This document shows, piece after piece, positions 8,506 through 17,567 of a DNA stretch of 64,000 nt; the first letter of the stretch is position 1, and each line of letters starts with the position of its first letter. The translations under genes and the position numbers were made by a program. Below the pieces are notes generated by a model, which made no database searches, was not told the DNA's origin, and saw nothing but the letters and a program-made list of their open reading frames with translations. The DNA lies in assembly GCA_963785765.1 (NCBI GenBank), contig CAWAWM010000004.1:1488001-1552000 (forward strand), in the 5' to 3' direction. The DNA comes from DATBGO01 sp963785765. GTDB lineage: Bacteria; Actinomycetota; Actinomycetes; Streptosporangiales; Streptosporangiaceae.

Positions 8506-9546
8506 ATGAGTGACGGGCAGGGCGCCGGAACCGGCGCGCGGCTGCGGCTGGCCCGGCAGGCTCGCGGGTTCTCGCAGCAGCAACTGGCCGCCATGGCCGG
8601 CGTGTCGCGGCAGGCCGTCTCCGCGGTCGAATCTGGCCAGTCCGACCCGTCCCTGCGGGCCGCGCTGGGACTAGCGCGAGCCCTGGGCATGACCGTCGAG
8701 GAGATATTCGGGTCGTTCAGTCCGGCTCCGCAGGTCGTGGCCAGGCCGGTCGCGCCACTGGGCGGCGAGGGAGCCAGGGTTACGCTCGCGCCGGTGGGCG
8801 AGGGACTCGTCGCGCTGCCGCTGTCGGGCGGCACGGTGGGCCGGGCCGGGTTCCTCCCGGCTGGCGGCCTGGCCGCCGGGGCCGGCAGCGCCGAGGGTGA
8901 ACCGGGCGCAGGTGAGCAGGTACGGCTCATCGGGCCGCCGCGGCCAACGCTCGTGGCCGCGGGCTGCGACCCGGCGCTGCCGCTGCTGGAAACCCCGCTC
9001 GGGCTGCTCGACCCGCCGGTCAGGTTCAGCTGGTGGCCGTGCCCGAGCCGGGAGGCGCTCGGGCTGGCCGCTGAGGGGCTCGTGCATGTCGCCGGTGCGC
9101 ACCTTCGCGGCCGGGCCGGCGAGTACAACACCGGCCCGGCCGCGGAGCTACTGCCGCAGGGCGGCGAGGTGATCGGGTTCTGCTCCTGGCGCGAGGGGCT
9201 GGTGCTGCGACCCGAGCTAGCCGACGGCGTCTGCGGCGTCGGCGATCTCGCCGAGCGCGGCCTGCAGCTGGTGAACCGGGAGCCAGGTGCCGAGGCGCGC
9301 CTTGTGCTCGACCGCGAACTGTCCGGGCTGGGGATCGAGGCCGGCGGGCTGCCCGGGTACGGCACCCAGGCGAGCGGGCACCTGCAAGTCGCCGCGGCCA
9401 TCGCCGCTGGACTAGCCGACGCGGGAGTCGCGAGCGAGCCTGCGGCCCTCGCTTACGGCCTGGCCTTCGTCCCGCTGACCGCCGAGCGTTTCGACCTGGT
9501 CATCCCGGCCAGCCAGGCCGGCTCCGCGAGGTGCAGGGCCTGCTGA
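8506..9546 (+). CDS. XRE regulator fused to molybdate-binding-like (PBP) domain; 3' frameshift
   Basis: Residues 10-65 are an XRE helix-turn-helix (LRLARQARGFSQQQLAAMAG, then VSRQAVSAVESGQSDPSL). The remainder, from about residue 75, is a periplasmic-binding-protein-like effector domain of the PBP_like/molybdate-sensor class. The frame stops after CRAC, but the conserved tail continues in another frame from 9528 (EVQGLLKVLSSRWLL ... LASLPGYDP) to a stop at 9645-9647. One base is therefore missing near 9527, which leaves the protein about 35 residues short. The domain architecture fits a one-component sensor of molybdate or tungstate, in keeping with the transporter at 11.6-14.5 kb. The codons around 9414-9484 also occur as a scrap at 42058-42130. 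Confidence 0.8.
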   Translation: MSDGQGAGTGARLRLARQARGFSQQQLAAMAGVSRQAVSAVESGQSDPSLRAALGLARALGMTVEEIFGSFSPAPQVVARPVAPLGGEGARVTLAPVGEGLVALPLSGGTVGRAGFLPAGGLAAGAGSAEGEPGAGEQVRLIGPPRPTLVAAGCDPALPLLETPLGLLDPPVRFSWWPCPSREALGLAAEGLVHVAGAHLRGRAGEYNTGPAAELLPQGGEVIGFCSWREGLVLRPELADGVCGVGDLAERGLQLVNREPGAEARLVLDRELSGLGIEAGGLPGYGTQASGHLQVAAAIAAGLADAGVASEPAALAYGLAFVPLTAERFDLVIPASQAGSARCRAC

Positions 9547-9716
9547 AGGTCCTGTCGTCCAGATGGCTGCTCGATCAGCTGGCCAGCTTGCCTGGGTATG
9601 ACCCGGCGCGGTGCGGCGAGCACATCGCGACGCTGCCGCCGGCTTAAGGCGAGCCGGCCCTAGACCTAGAGTCCGCAGGTACGACCCGCTGAGATCCAGC
9701 TCATCTGGCTGAGGCG

Positions 9717-10507
9717 TCAGGCAAGGCCTGCCCACTGGTAGCGAAGGCCGATCGCGACCACGATGAGCGCCAGGAGGCGCCGGATGATCGGTTCTGGCAG
9801 GTGCGCTTGAAGGCGGGCGCCAAGGTAGCCGACCGCCAGGCCGCCGGCTCCCAGGGCGATCCCAGTCGGCCAGTTCGGGGCGATGCTGCCGTGGTGATTA
9901 ATGGACAGGATGGCGAAGGTCACGACGCCCGCGAGGGAGGTGACAAATGTTGAGGTGAGCGCCGCCGGCGCGACCTGTGCCGACGGCCGCCCGCCAGCGA
10001 TGAGGATGGGGGCCAGGATCGATCCGCCGCCGATGCCGTAGATCCCGCCGACGCAGCCCGCGGCGGCGGCGATCAGCCCGATCAGCACGCCGGACAGCTG
10101 TTTCCGGCGGGGGGTGCCGACGGCGGGGGCCGGGGGGTCAGCCCGAGCCACGCTCCGAGCGGGATCAGCACGGCCGCGACGACCAGGTCGAAGACGACCG
10201 GCCCGGGCAGCAGGTAGACCCTGATGACCGAGCCGGCGATGACGCCGGGCAGCGTTCCGGCCAGCAGCACCCGCAGCAGGCGCCCGCCGGTCTGTCCCTG
10301 CTGCCGGTAACGCCAGATCGCGCCGGGCGTGGCCACCACGTTGTAGAGCATGTTCGTCGGGGTGACCGCGGGGCTTGGCGTGCCGAGCACGCTGACCTGG
10401 AAGGGCAGCAGCAGCACCGCTCCGGAGACCCCGGCCGGAGTGGTGACCGCCGCGATCACGAACGCTGCGGCCAGGGCCGTGATCTCGACCCAGGCGCCGC
10501 TGATCAT
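9717..10507 (-). pseudogene. TauE/SafE family anion exporter, frameshifted
   Basis: Two frames together make one TauE/SafE permease of about 263 residues. The first half from ATG 10507 has ITALAAAFVIAAVTTPAGVS and the family-typical TPTNMLYNVVATPGA. The second half has GCVGGIYGIGGGSILAPILI, the repeat of the motif, and ends LRYQWAGLA. The frames meet near 10132 at a run of six C (minus strand ACCCCCCGG). Adding one C restores a continuous GLTPPAPAVGT, so a homopolymer loss explains the break. TauE/SafE proteins export sulfite, sulfoacetate or related oxyanions. The position between two oxyanion-sensing regulators suits that role. It is functional only if the indel is a sequencing error. Confidence 0.75.
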
Positions 10508-10536
10508 CTGGCCAATGTAACGGCCAGCGGCGGCGG

Positions 10537-11451
10537 TCAGGCCAACAGCTGCACCGCGCCGGCCCGGGACAGGTCGTAACCGCCCAGCGAGCGCACGGAT
10601 GACTGCATGTGCGGGTCGCGCAGCGCGGCGATCAGGGGCTCGGCGGCGGGCAGGGCGGCGGCGCTCAGCACGACGTCGAAGTCTTCCCAGATGACCGGGA
10701 CGAAGCCGAGGTCCAGCGCGGTGGCGGCGGCGCGCACGCCCAGCCCGGCGTCGGCCTGCCCGGAGGCGACGGTCATGGCGACTTCCAGGTGGGAGGCCGC
10801 CTCCGGCCCGGTCACCGACGCGGGCGGGACCCCGGCGTCGGTCAGCAGCTGGTCGAGCAGCACGCGGGTCCCGGTGCCGAACCGGCGGCGGGCGACCCGC
10901 AGCGCGCGAAGGTCGCCGGGGCCGCTGATCCGGGCGGGGTTGCCCTCGGGAGTGAGCAGGCCCTGCTCGCGGCGCCACAGGTGGATGATCGCGGGCTGAC
11001 GGCCGCGGAGCAGGGCGCGGGCGAACGGGCTGTTGTGGGCGCCGGACCGGTGGCGCAGGTGGATGGCCGCGGCGTCGGCGGTGCCGCGCCAGATCCTGGT
11101 CAGGCCGTGGAAGCTGCCGCGCGCGCCGACGGTGACGACGGACGCCCCGGCACCGCGCAGCACAATATCCAGACCAGGGTCGTCGCTGCCCGCCAGGCGC
11201 AGCGCCGCGTGCCCGCCGAGCAGGCGCCCGGCTGCGATGTCGCCCCCGGCCGTGACACGCGAGCGGCGGCGGTCGGCCACGTCGATCACGCCGGCGTCGG
11301 CCAGGTGACGGTAGGCGCGCCCGACGGTCGTGGCGGTGGTGTCGTAGCGTCGCGCCGCATCCCGGATGCTCGGCAGCTCATCCCCGACAGCCAGCTTCCC
11401 GGACGCGATGCTCTCCGCGATGTCGCTACTGACCTGCAGATACCTCGCCAT
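10537..11451 (-). CDS. GntR regulator fused to PBP-like oxyanion-sensor domain
   Basis: The protein has 304 residues from ATG 11451. The N-terminal 70 residues are a GntR winged helix (YLQVSSDIAESIASGKLAVG, then ELPSIRDAARRYDTTATTVGRAYR). Residues 100-300 form a periplasmic-binding-protein-like domain (GSFHGLTRIWRGTADAAAIH, DLRALRVARRRFGTGTRVLL, SGQADAGLGVRAAA) akin to ModA/PBP_like sensors. Such fusions bind their anion directly and repress or activate transport. It is divergent from the WtpA-type gene with a 108-bp shared promoter region, which makes that transporter its probable target. The ten residues that a farther-upstream start would add resemble no family. Metal specificity (Mo or W) cannot be decided from sequence. 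Confidence 0.85.
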   Translation of the reverse strand: MARYLQVSSDIAESIASGKLAVGDELPSIRDAARRYDTTATTVGRAYRHLADAGVIDVADRRRSRVTAGGDIAAGRLLGGHAALRLAGSDDPGLDIVLRGAGASVVTVGARGSFHGLTRIWRGTADAAAIHLRHRSGAHNSPFARALLRGRQPAIIHLWRREQGLLTPEGNPARISGPGDLRALRVARRRFGTGTRVLLDQLLTDAGVPPASVTGPEAASHLEVAMTVASGQADAGLGVRAAATALDLGFVPVIWEDFDVVLSAAALPAAEPLIAALRDPHMQSSVRSLGGYDLSRAGAVQLLA

Positions 11452-11559
11452 GTCCCCGGATGTTATCGCCAGCGTTGCAATGTGGTCTCGCGTCCTGGCC
11501 ACCCCGCCGCGCGCTGTTAGGCTCTGCACCGATCTGTGCTAGCTCACTAGGAGGCAGAC

Positions 11560-12588
11560 ATGATCCGCAGACTGCGCCTGGGCGGGCTTGCGCTGGCCAC
11601 CGGGCTGGTCCTGGCGCTGGCCGCCGGCTGCGGCAGCGGGAGCAGCGGGAGCAGCAGTAGTTCGCCCAGCACCGCGAGCAGCAGTACGCCAGGGGCGCAC
11701 GGCACCCTGATCGTGTTCGGCGCGGGCACGCTGTCGACCCCGTTCACCGCCGAGCTTGCGGCGTTCAAGAGGCAGAACCCCGGCGTGACCATCCACTCGC
11801 AGTTCGGCGCCAGCGGCGACATGGTCAAGGACATCACCCAGCTCGGCCAGCCCGCTGACGTGCTCGGCGTGGCGGACTACTCGCTAATCCCCAAGCTCAT
11901 GTCCGATGCCGCCAAGCCGCGCGCGACCTGGTACCTGGGGTTCGTGTCAAACCAGATCACCTTTGCCTACACCAGCCACAGCAAGGGCGCCAGCCAGCTC
12001 ACCCCCGCCAACTGGTACCAGGTCCTGGCCCAGTCAGGGGTGCACATCGGCCGGTCCAACCCGGCCGCCGACCCGTCCGGCTACCAGATCCTGCAGATGC
12101 TCCAGCTCGCCCGGGGCTACTACCACGACCCGACGCTCGCGGCGTCGGTGCTGAAGAACTCGCCGGATTCCAGCGTCGCCGAGACCGAGACCTCGCTGCT
12201 GGCCGCGCTGCAGTCGGGCCAGATCGACTACCTGGCTATCTACCGGTCCGACGCCCTCGAGCAGCACCTGAAGTACATCGCGCTGCCCGCCCAGATCAAC
12301 CTGTCCGACCAGGCCATGGCCGCCGCCTACGCCAAGGCCACCATCCATGCGGGCTCGCTGGGCACGCTGACCGCTAAGCCCATCATCTACGGGCTGACCA
12401 TCCCGAGCACCGCGCCCGACGCGGCGCTCGGGCAGAAGTTCGTCAGTTTCGTGCTCAGCCCGCCGGGCCAGGCGATCATGCGGGGCAACGGGTTCGTGGT
12501 CATCTCCCCGGCCCTGGCCAGCAACCAGGCCCAGGTCCCGGCGGCGCTGCGGTCGCTCACCACGCCGTGGCCTGCGTCCGGCGGGTGA
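11560..12588 (+). CDS. modA: WtpA-type molybdate/tungstate ABC substrate-binding lipoprotein
   Basis: The 342-residue protein starts with a lipoprotein signal (LALATGLVLALAAGC), giving a mature Cys at about residue 24, then a Ser/Gly-rich linker. The binding domain has the WtpA-like pattern: LIVFGAGTLSTPFTAEL, PGVTIHSQFGASGDMVKDI, QPADVLGVADYSLIPKLM, RATWYLGFVSNQITFAYT and NPAADPSGYQIL. These include the Ser/Gly oxyanion-contact segments. It captures molybdate or tungstate outside the membrane and delivers it to the permease that follows. AGGAGG lies six bases upstream of ATG 11560. It is the first gene of a three-gene operon divergent from the GntR sensor. Confidence 0.88.
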   Translation: MIRRLRLGGLALATGLVLALAAGCGSGSSGSSSSSPSTASSSTPGAHGTLIVFGAGTLSTPFTAELAAFKRQNPGVTIHSQFGASGDMVKDITQLGQPADVLGVADYSLIPKLMSDAAKPRATWYLGFVSNQITFAYTSHSKGASQLTPANWYQVLAQSGVHIGRSNPAADPSGYQILQMLQLARGYYHDPTLAASVLKNSPDSSVAETETSLLAALQSGQIDYLAIYRSDALEQHLKYIALPAQINLSDQAMAAAYAKATIHAGSLGTLTAKPIIYGLTIPSTAPDAALGQKFVSFVLSPPGQAIMRGNGFVVISPALASNQAQVPAALRSLTTPWPASGG

Positions 12589-12667
12589 CCAGGCTGACCG
12601 GCGCACCCCGCCTGCTGCACCCGGATCCGGAACGGGAATTGCCCGCGCGGGACGGCGAAGCGGGCAC

Positions 12668-13504
12668 ATGAACACGGCAGCGGGGAGGAAGCCTGCCCGC
12701 GGCTGGCCGGGAGGCTGGTTCGGAGCCGTCATGTGGCTGCTCGGCGGCCTGCTGCTCGCGTTCATCGTGCTGCCGATCGTGCGGCTGGCCACGACGTCGT
12801 CGGTGGCCAGCCTGCGCCAGGCCGCCGAGACCACCGCGATCCGCGACGCCACCCTGCTGAGCCTGCAGGCTGCGGCGATCACCGCCGGGATCGCGACGCT
12901 GTTCGGGGTGCCGCTGGCCTACCTGCTGGCCCGCGGCACCTTCCGCGGCCGCGGCCTAATCCAGGCCGTGGTCGACCTCCCGCTGGTCGTGCCGCACACC
13001 GTGGCCGGCATCGCGCTGCTGTTCCTGCTCGGGCGCACCGGATGGGTCGGAGCCCCGGCCACCCACCTCGGGGTGTCGTTCTACGGATCCCAGTGGGGCA
13101 TCGTCGCCGCGATGCTGTTCGTCAGCTGCCCCTTCGCGGTCAACAGCGCCCGTGTCGCGTTCGAGACCATCGACCCCCAGCTGGACCGGGCCGCCCGCAG
13201 CCTGGGCGCCACCCCGTGGCACGCGTTCCGCCGTGTCACCCTCCCCCTCGGGCTGCGCGGGGTGCTGACCGGCGCCGTGCTCGTGTACGCCCGCTCGATC
13301 AGCGAGTTCGGCGCCGTGGTGATCATCGCCTACTACCCGGCCACCGCGCCGGTCGAGATCTACAACCTGTTCCTGCAATCCGGCCTCACCCAGTCCGCAT
13401 CGGCCGCCGTCGTGCTGCTGATCGTCACTCTGTCGACGTTCCTGGTCTTCCGCACCCTGGCCTCCGGCCGCCTGCTGGCCCGGATCAACCGTGCTTACAA
13501 CTGA
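12668..13504 (+). CDS. modB: molybdate/tungstate ABC transporter permease
   Basis: The 278-residue protein has six hydrophobic helices and the binding-protein-dependent transport signature EAA loop (ETIDPQLDRAARSLGATPWH, near residues 165-190), the contact for the ATPase. Its N-terminus after a short basic stretch reads MWLLGGLLLAFIVLPIVRLA. Helices at 85-110 and 115-140 (LPLVVPHTVAGIALLFLLG) fit the ModB/WtpB group. It forms the membrane channel for oxyanion uptake. It lies 79 bp downstream of the binding-protein gene and overlaps the ATPase gene by 14 bp, so all three should be cotranscribed. Confidence 0.88.
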   Translation: MNTAAGRKPARGWPGGWFGAVMWLLGGLLLAFIVLPIVRLATTSSVASLRQAAETTAIRDATLLSLQAAAITAGIATLFGVPLAYLLARGTFRGRGLIQAVVDLPLVVPHTVAGIALLFLLGRTGWVGAPATHLGVSFYGSQWGIVAAMLFVSCPFAVNSARVAFETIDPQLDRAARSLGATPWHAFRRVTLPLGLRGVLTGAVLVYARSISEFGAVVIIAYYPATAPVEIYNLFLQSGLTQSASAAVVLLIVTLSTFLVFRTLASGRLLARINRAYN

Positions 13505-14546
13505 CCTCGGGCTCACCGTCAGCGGGCTGGCCGGCCGGGCCGGATCCTTCGGCATCGGCCCGATCGACCTCGCCGTCGACCCCGGCCGGGTCCTGGTCGT
13601 ACTCGGCCCGTCCGGGGCTGGCAAGACGATGCTCCTGGAAACCATCGCCGGGCTCCGCCCACAGCGCTCTGGCCGCATCCGTCTCGGCGGAACCGACCTC
13701 ACCGCCCTGCCGCCCGAACGGCGCCGCATCGGACTGGTCTTCCAGGACGCAGCCCTCTTCCCGCACCTGTCCGTCAAGGACAACGTCGCCTTCGGGCCCC
13801 GGGCCACCCGCCAGGCCTCCGGCGCGGACACCGGCCCGCTGCTGCGCCGCCTGGGCATCGGGCACCTGGCCAGCCGGTCACCGCGCTCGCTCAGCGGCGG
13901 CGAACGCCAGCGAGTAGCCCTCGCCCGCGCCTTGGCGGTCAAGCCCGGGCTGCTGCTGCTCGACGAGCCCCTGTCCGCCCTCGACCAGCCAACCCGCGAA
14001 GACATGCGCGCGCTGCTGCAAGAACTGCTGGCCGACCTCGACATCCCCGCCGTGCACGTCACCCACGACCGCGACGAGGCGCTGAGCATCGGCGACGACC
14101 TCGCCGTCATCGTCGCCGGCCAGCTCCGCCAGACAGGACTGGCCAGCCAGGTCGCCGCCGAACCCGCCGACCCCGATGCCGCCCGCCTGCTTGGCTGGTC
14201 AGAACTCGGACCCGGCACCGCCACCGCCGCAGCGGTGCGGGCCGGCCAGATCCTCCTCCCCGATGCGGCGCCCCCGGCCGCCCATGGGCCCGTGCACATC
14301 TTCTACCGGCCCGAAGACGTGCTCCTCGGCACGCCGGCCCCCGATGCCCGGGCCGACGTCAGCCTCACCGTGCAGATCGGGCGGATCCTGCTCACCCGCC
14401 CGCTCGCCCGCATCACCCTGGCGTCCGACCCGCCCATCACAGCCCTGATGCTGCACCGGGACCTCGAGCGGCTCGACGTGCGAGCCGACAGGGCGGTCCA
14501 GGTTACGCTTCCCCCGGGCTGCGTTCGCATCTTCCCGGCAACATAA
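13491..14546 (+). CDS. modC: molybdate/tungstate ABC transporter ATP-binding protein
   Basis: The 351-residue ATPase has Walker A GPSGAGKT at about residues 40-47, a Q-loop (VFQDAALFPHLSV), signature LSGGERQRVALARAL near 137, and Walker B LLLLDEPLSALD with the catalytic Glu. The H-loop is VTHDRDEAL. From residue 235 onward a TOBE/MOP-type domain follows (GPVHIFYRPEDVLLG, then VQIGRILLTRPLARITLASD), which binds molybdate in ModC proteins. The start ATG lies inside the permease gene (14-bp overlap), indicating translational coupling. No molybdenum-cofactor biosynthesis genes are in the window except the distant MoaD-like protein. Confidence 0.88.
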   Translation: MLTTDLGLTVSGLAGRAGSFGIGPIDLAVDPGRVLVVLGPSGAGKTMLLETIAGLRPQRSGRIRLGGTDLTALPPERRRIGLVFQDAALFPHLSVKDNVAFGPRATRQASGADTGPLLRRLGIGHLASRSPRSLSGGERQRVALARALAVKPGLLLLDEPLSALDQPTREDMRALLQELLADLDIPAVHVTHDRDEALSIGDDLAVIVAGQLRQTGLASQVAAEPADPDAARLLGWSELGPGTATAAAVRAGQILLPDAAPPAAHGPVHIFYRPEDVLLGTPAPDARADVSLTVQIGRILLTRPLARITLASDPPITALMLHRDLERLDVRADRAVQVTLPPGCVRIFPAT

Positions 14547-14555
14547 GACACCGCC

Positions 14556-15041
14556 TCATGCTCGGCGGATCACCCCGGCGACGACATCGGATATCTGCCC
14601 GCGCCGCGAGCCGAAGGCCGGGTCTGTCTCGCCAACGGTATTTCCGGCGTTTGGTTTAGTAGGTCTCGGCGGCCGGGAACCGGTCGCCGAAGGTGACGGC
14701 AAAAGCGGTCGAGGACAGATTGCGGCTCCCGGATAGAAATCCAATGAAAAGCCGTGGTTGGCCTGGCGCAGGTCCGGTTCGAGGTCTTGCCGGGAGCCGC
14801 CCTGGTGCCGGTGGAAGGCGACCGCCGCGACCGCGTTCGCCATGAGCGCGATGCCGAGGCAGGCCCGGAGCCGGTGCGCGGCGGGCAGGATGGGATCCTG
14901 GCCAGCGAACGCCACGGTGCCGCCTGTGCGGGCTCGGCACAGGCCGGCGTCCGACCGCAGGCCGTCCAGCGCAGCCAGCGGATCGAAATCGGCGGCGTTT
15001 CGCCGCGCGGACGTGGCGATGCCGGTCCGTTGCGGGCTCAT
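14556..15041 (-). pseudogene. CoA-transferase family III fragment
   Basis: This 161-residue open frame begins with an ATG that overlaps the stop of the MFS gene (ATGA). Its middle reads LRACLGIALMANAVAAVAFH and QDLEPDLRQANHGFS, which I recognise as part of the N-terminal region of CaiB/BaiF-type (family III) CoA transferases. After about residue 105 the similarity stops and the tail is low-complexity, with a short alternate frame. A full family member is about 400 residues, so this is a truncated, probably inactive remnant. It may still be cotranscribed with the exporter. Confidence 0.5.
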
Positions 15042-16663
15042 GCTGCCACGACCCGGTCGTCCGGCTGGGTGACCGACGGCGCCGCGGGCGCGCCGCGGCG
15101 GAACAGCAGGGCGGCGAGGACGGATCCGGCCGCGAACATTGCGGCGGCCCACCAGAACGCGGTGGTGTAGCTGTGCACCTGGGCTAGTTCGGCTAGTGCG
15201 GGTACCGGGTGGCCGCCGATCATCAGCCGGGGGCTGAGGTGGCTGGCCAGGTAGCCGGCGGCGGCGCTGGCCGCCATGGTGTTGAGCAGCGACGTGCCGA
15301 TGGAACCGCCGACCTGCTGGCCGGTGTTGACCATGGCCGACGCGGCGCCTGCGTCCGCGGGCGCCACGCCGGCGGTCCCGGTGTTCATCGACGGTGACAT
15401 CACGAAGCCGAGGCCGGCGGATGCGAGCAGCAGCGGCGGCAGGACATCCGCGGCGTAGCCGGAGTGGACGCCGATCCGGGTCAGCCAGGCCAGCCCGGCG
15501 GCGGCGGCGAGCATGCCCGGCGCGACGATGAGCCGCGGGCCGATGCGGGGCAGCAGCACGATGTTGGCCAGGTTGGCGCCGACGATGATCGCGCCGACCA
15601 TGGGCAGGAAGGCGACACCGGCCATGACCGGGCTGAAGCCCAGGGTCTCCTGCAGGTAGTAGGTGAGGAACAGGAAGATGCCGAACATGCCGGCGCCGGT
15701 GATGAGGATCGACAGGTAGGAGGCGGCCCGGTTGCGGTCCAGGACGATCCGCAGCGGCAGCAGCGGCTGCCGGGCCCGCGTCTCGATGAAGGCGAACGCC
15801 GTCAGCAACGCCGCGCCGGCGGCGAGGAAGCCCCACGTGGCCGGCGCGTGCCAGCCGTCGCTGGCCGCGTCGGAGAAGCCGTAGACGATGCAGAACATGC
15901 CGCCGGCCTCGGCCGCCAGCCCGGGCAGGTCCAGCCCCGGCCGCCGCCGGCCCGGCTGCCGGCGCAGCAGCACCAGGGCGCCGGCGCCAGCGATCGCAGC
16001 GAAGATGAGGTTGACGTACAGGCACCAGCGCCAGTCCAGGTACTGGGTTAGCAGCCCGCCGAGCAGCAGGCCGACCGCGCCGCCGGCGCCCGCGATCGCG
16101 CCGAAGACCCCGAACGCCTTGCCCCGGTCCCTGGTGCCTTCGAACGTGGTGGTCAGCAGCGACAGCGCGGCCGGGGCGAGCAGTGCGCCGAAGGCGCCCT
16201 GGCAGGCGCGGGCCGCCACCAGCATGCCGAAGCTGCCCGCCGCGCCGCCGGCCGCGGACGCGGCGGCGAAGCCGGTCAGGCCGGCGAGGAACGTCGCCTT
16301 GCGGCCGATCAGGTCGGTGAGCCGGCCGCCGAGCAGCAGCAGGCTGCCGAACGCGAGCGCATAGGCGGTGACCACCCACTGGCGCTCGATGTCGGAGAAG
16401 CGCAGGGCGTGCTGGGCTGAGGGCAGCGCGATGTTCACGATCGTCGCGTCGAGCACGACCATCAGCTGGGCCAGCGCGACCACGGCCAGGATCAGCCAGC
16501 GCCGGGGGTCCGCGCCGGTCACATTTGGCTCCGGGGCTGGTCCCCGCGCCGGCCCGGGGGCGTCCGCCTGCCGGGTTCGGTTCGCTGCCACGACTGGTCT
16601 GGCGCGGGTGTGCGCTGGGGCGGCGGCGTTGTTCATGGTGCTGGCCGGGACCTGACTGGGCAT
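15038..16663 (-). CDS. DHA2-family (14-TMS) MFS drug exporter
   Basis: The 541-residue protein belongs to the EmrB/QacA drug:H+ antiporters. Motif C-like sequence and the acidic residue in helix 1 are present (LILAVVALAQLMVVLDATIV). Motif A follows between helices 2 and 3 (GGRLTDLIGRKATF). Fourteen hydrophobic segments can be counted, with the later LMVNTGQQVGG-like region near 440. A long Pro/Ala-rich cytosolic N-terminus of about 50 residues precedes helix 1; a shorter start cannot be excluded. It is divergent from a TetR gene and the 100-bp gap carries a two-site operator, so it is probably induced by a ligand of that repressor. The substrate is unknown. Confidence 0.88.
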   Translation of the reverse strand: MPSQVPASTMNNAAAPAHTRARPVVAANRTRQADAPGPARGPAPEPNVTGADPRRWLILAVVALAQLMVVLDATIVNIALPSAQHALRFSDIERQWVVTAYALAFGSLLLLGGRLTDLIGRKATFLAGLTGFAAASAAGGAAGSFGMLVAARACQGAFGALLAPAALSLLTTTFEGTRDRGKAFGVFGAIAGAGGAVGLLLGGLLTQYLDWRWCLYVNLIFAAIAGAGALVLLRRQPGRRRPGLDLPGLAAEAGGMFCIVYGFSDAASDGWHAPATWGFLAAGAALLTAFAFIETRARQPLLPLRIVLDRNRAASYLSILITGAGMFGIFLFLTYYLQETLGFSPVMAGVAFLPMVGAIIVGANLANIVLLPRIGPRLIVAPGMLAAAAGLAWLTRIGVHSGYAADVLPPLLLASAGLGFVMSPSMNTGTAGVAPADAGAASAMVNTGQQVGGSIGTSLLNTMAASAAAGYLASHLSPRLMIGGHPVPALAELAQVHSYTTAFWWAAAMFAAGSVLAALLFRRGAPAAPSVTQPDDRVVAA

Positions 16664-16680
16664 GACGTGCCTCCATAAAC

Positions 16681-16741
16681 GAAGGAATGTTCTTTTTATG
16701 TTAGCGACGGCATCCCGGCTGTCAAGACCGAACCTTCCTTC
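16681..16741. promoter_or_regulatory. paired TetR operator between MFS and TetR genes
   Basis: GAAGGAATGTTC at 16681-16692 and GAACCTTCCTTC at 16730-16741 are inverted copies of GAAGGAAnGTTC, one at each end of the intergenic space. Each lies a short way upstream of one gene start. AT-rich TTCTTTTTATG follows the first copy. The arrangement suggests that the TetR product represses both its own gene and the exporter. Confidence 0.65.
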
Positions 16742-16763
16742 TTTTTGATGCTAGGCTGGTGCC

Positions 16764-17405
16764 ATGCCCAGGATCACCGACGAGCGCCGGGAGGCCCGGC
16801 GCGAGCAAATCCTCGAGGCGGCACGCGCCTGCCTGCAAGAGCACGGCCTCGAAGCCGTGTCGATGGAGATGATCATCGCCCGCTCCGGCCTGTCCACCGG
16901 CGCCGTCTACGGCTACTTCACGGGCAAGGACGAGATCATCAACGCCGTCGTGACCGATGGAACGGCCGCGATGGGCCGGCAACTCCTCCCGATCCTCACG
17001 AACCCCGAGCCGCCGGCCCTTCCCAGGCTCATGGAGCAGCTACTGCGCACCATCGCGGACTTCGGCCAGCACAAGCGCGGCGGCATCGACCGCCTGCTCG
17101 TCGCCCTGCACGGCTGGAGCCACGCCCAGAGCGATCCCGAGCTCAAGGCGCCCACCCGGGCCGCCTACCGCCGACAGCGCGAACTGTTCGCCGACACCGT
17201 GCGGCGGTGGCAGGCGGCCGGGACGTTCGACCCCGGCGCCGATCCCGACGCGGTAGCGCAGTTGCTGATGTCGATAACCCTGGGGTTCGTCGCCCAGCGA
17301 GCCCTCACCGGAGACGCCGGCGTACAGGCGCACGCCGACGCCCTGAAAGTACTCACCGCCGATCAGCCGCCTGGCCCGCCCACGCCCCACCAGCATCCTG
17401 CCTGA
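16764..17405 (+). CDS. TetR/AcrR family repressor of the adjacent MFS exporter
   Basis: This is a 213-residue TetR protein. Residues 6-60 form the helix-turn-helix domain (RREARREQILEAARACLQEH, then SGLSTGAVYGYFTGKDEII). The C-terminal ligand-binding domain is of the TetR_C_6-like type, with ALLVALHGWSHAQSD-type helices and a late LLMSITLGFVAQRAL. It should bind the GAAGGAAnGTTC sites in the divergent promoter and release on binding of an exported compound. No downstream partner shares the operon. Confidence 0.85.
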   Translation: MPRITDERREARREQILEAARACLQEHGLEAVSMEMIIARSGLSTGAVYGYFTGKDEIINAVVTDGTAAMGRQLLPILTNPEPPALPRLMEQLLRTIADFGQHKRGGIDRLLVALHGWSHAQSDPELKAPTRAAYRRQRELFADTVRRWQAAGTFDPGADPDAVAQLLMSITLGFVAQRALTGDAGVQAHADALKVLTADQPPGPPTPHQHPA

Positions 17406-17567
17406 GCGCCCGCAGTTCCGGTGGCCCTCGATCGTTGTTCTCCGAACTGGCCGGGACTGTAAGTCGCCGGCGGGCTGCCTGATGATGACGTTCACCCGGT
17501 TGCAGGTGTTGATGATGGCGCGGGCCGGCCCCGGATTGACCTGGTCGGGCTCCCGTAGAGTCATCTG

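Noticed and set aside
14556..16676. One 706-codon minus-strand frame spanning the MFS gene
   Set aside because: Only its last 160 codons have family resemblance; the part over the MFS gene is out of frame with the exporter.
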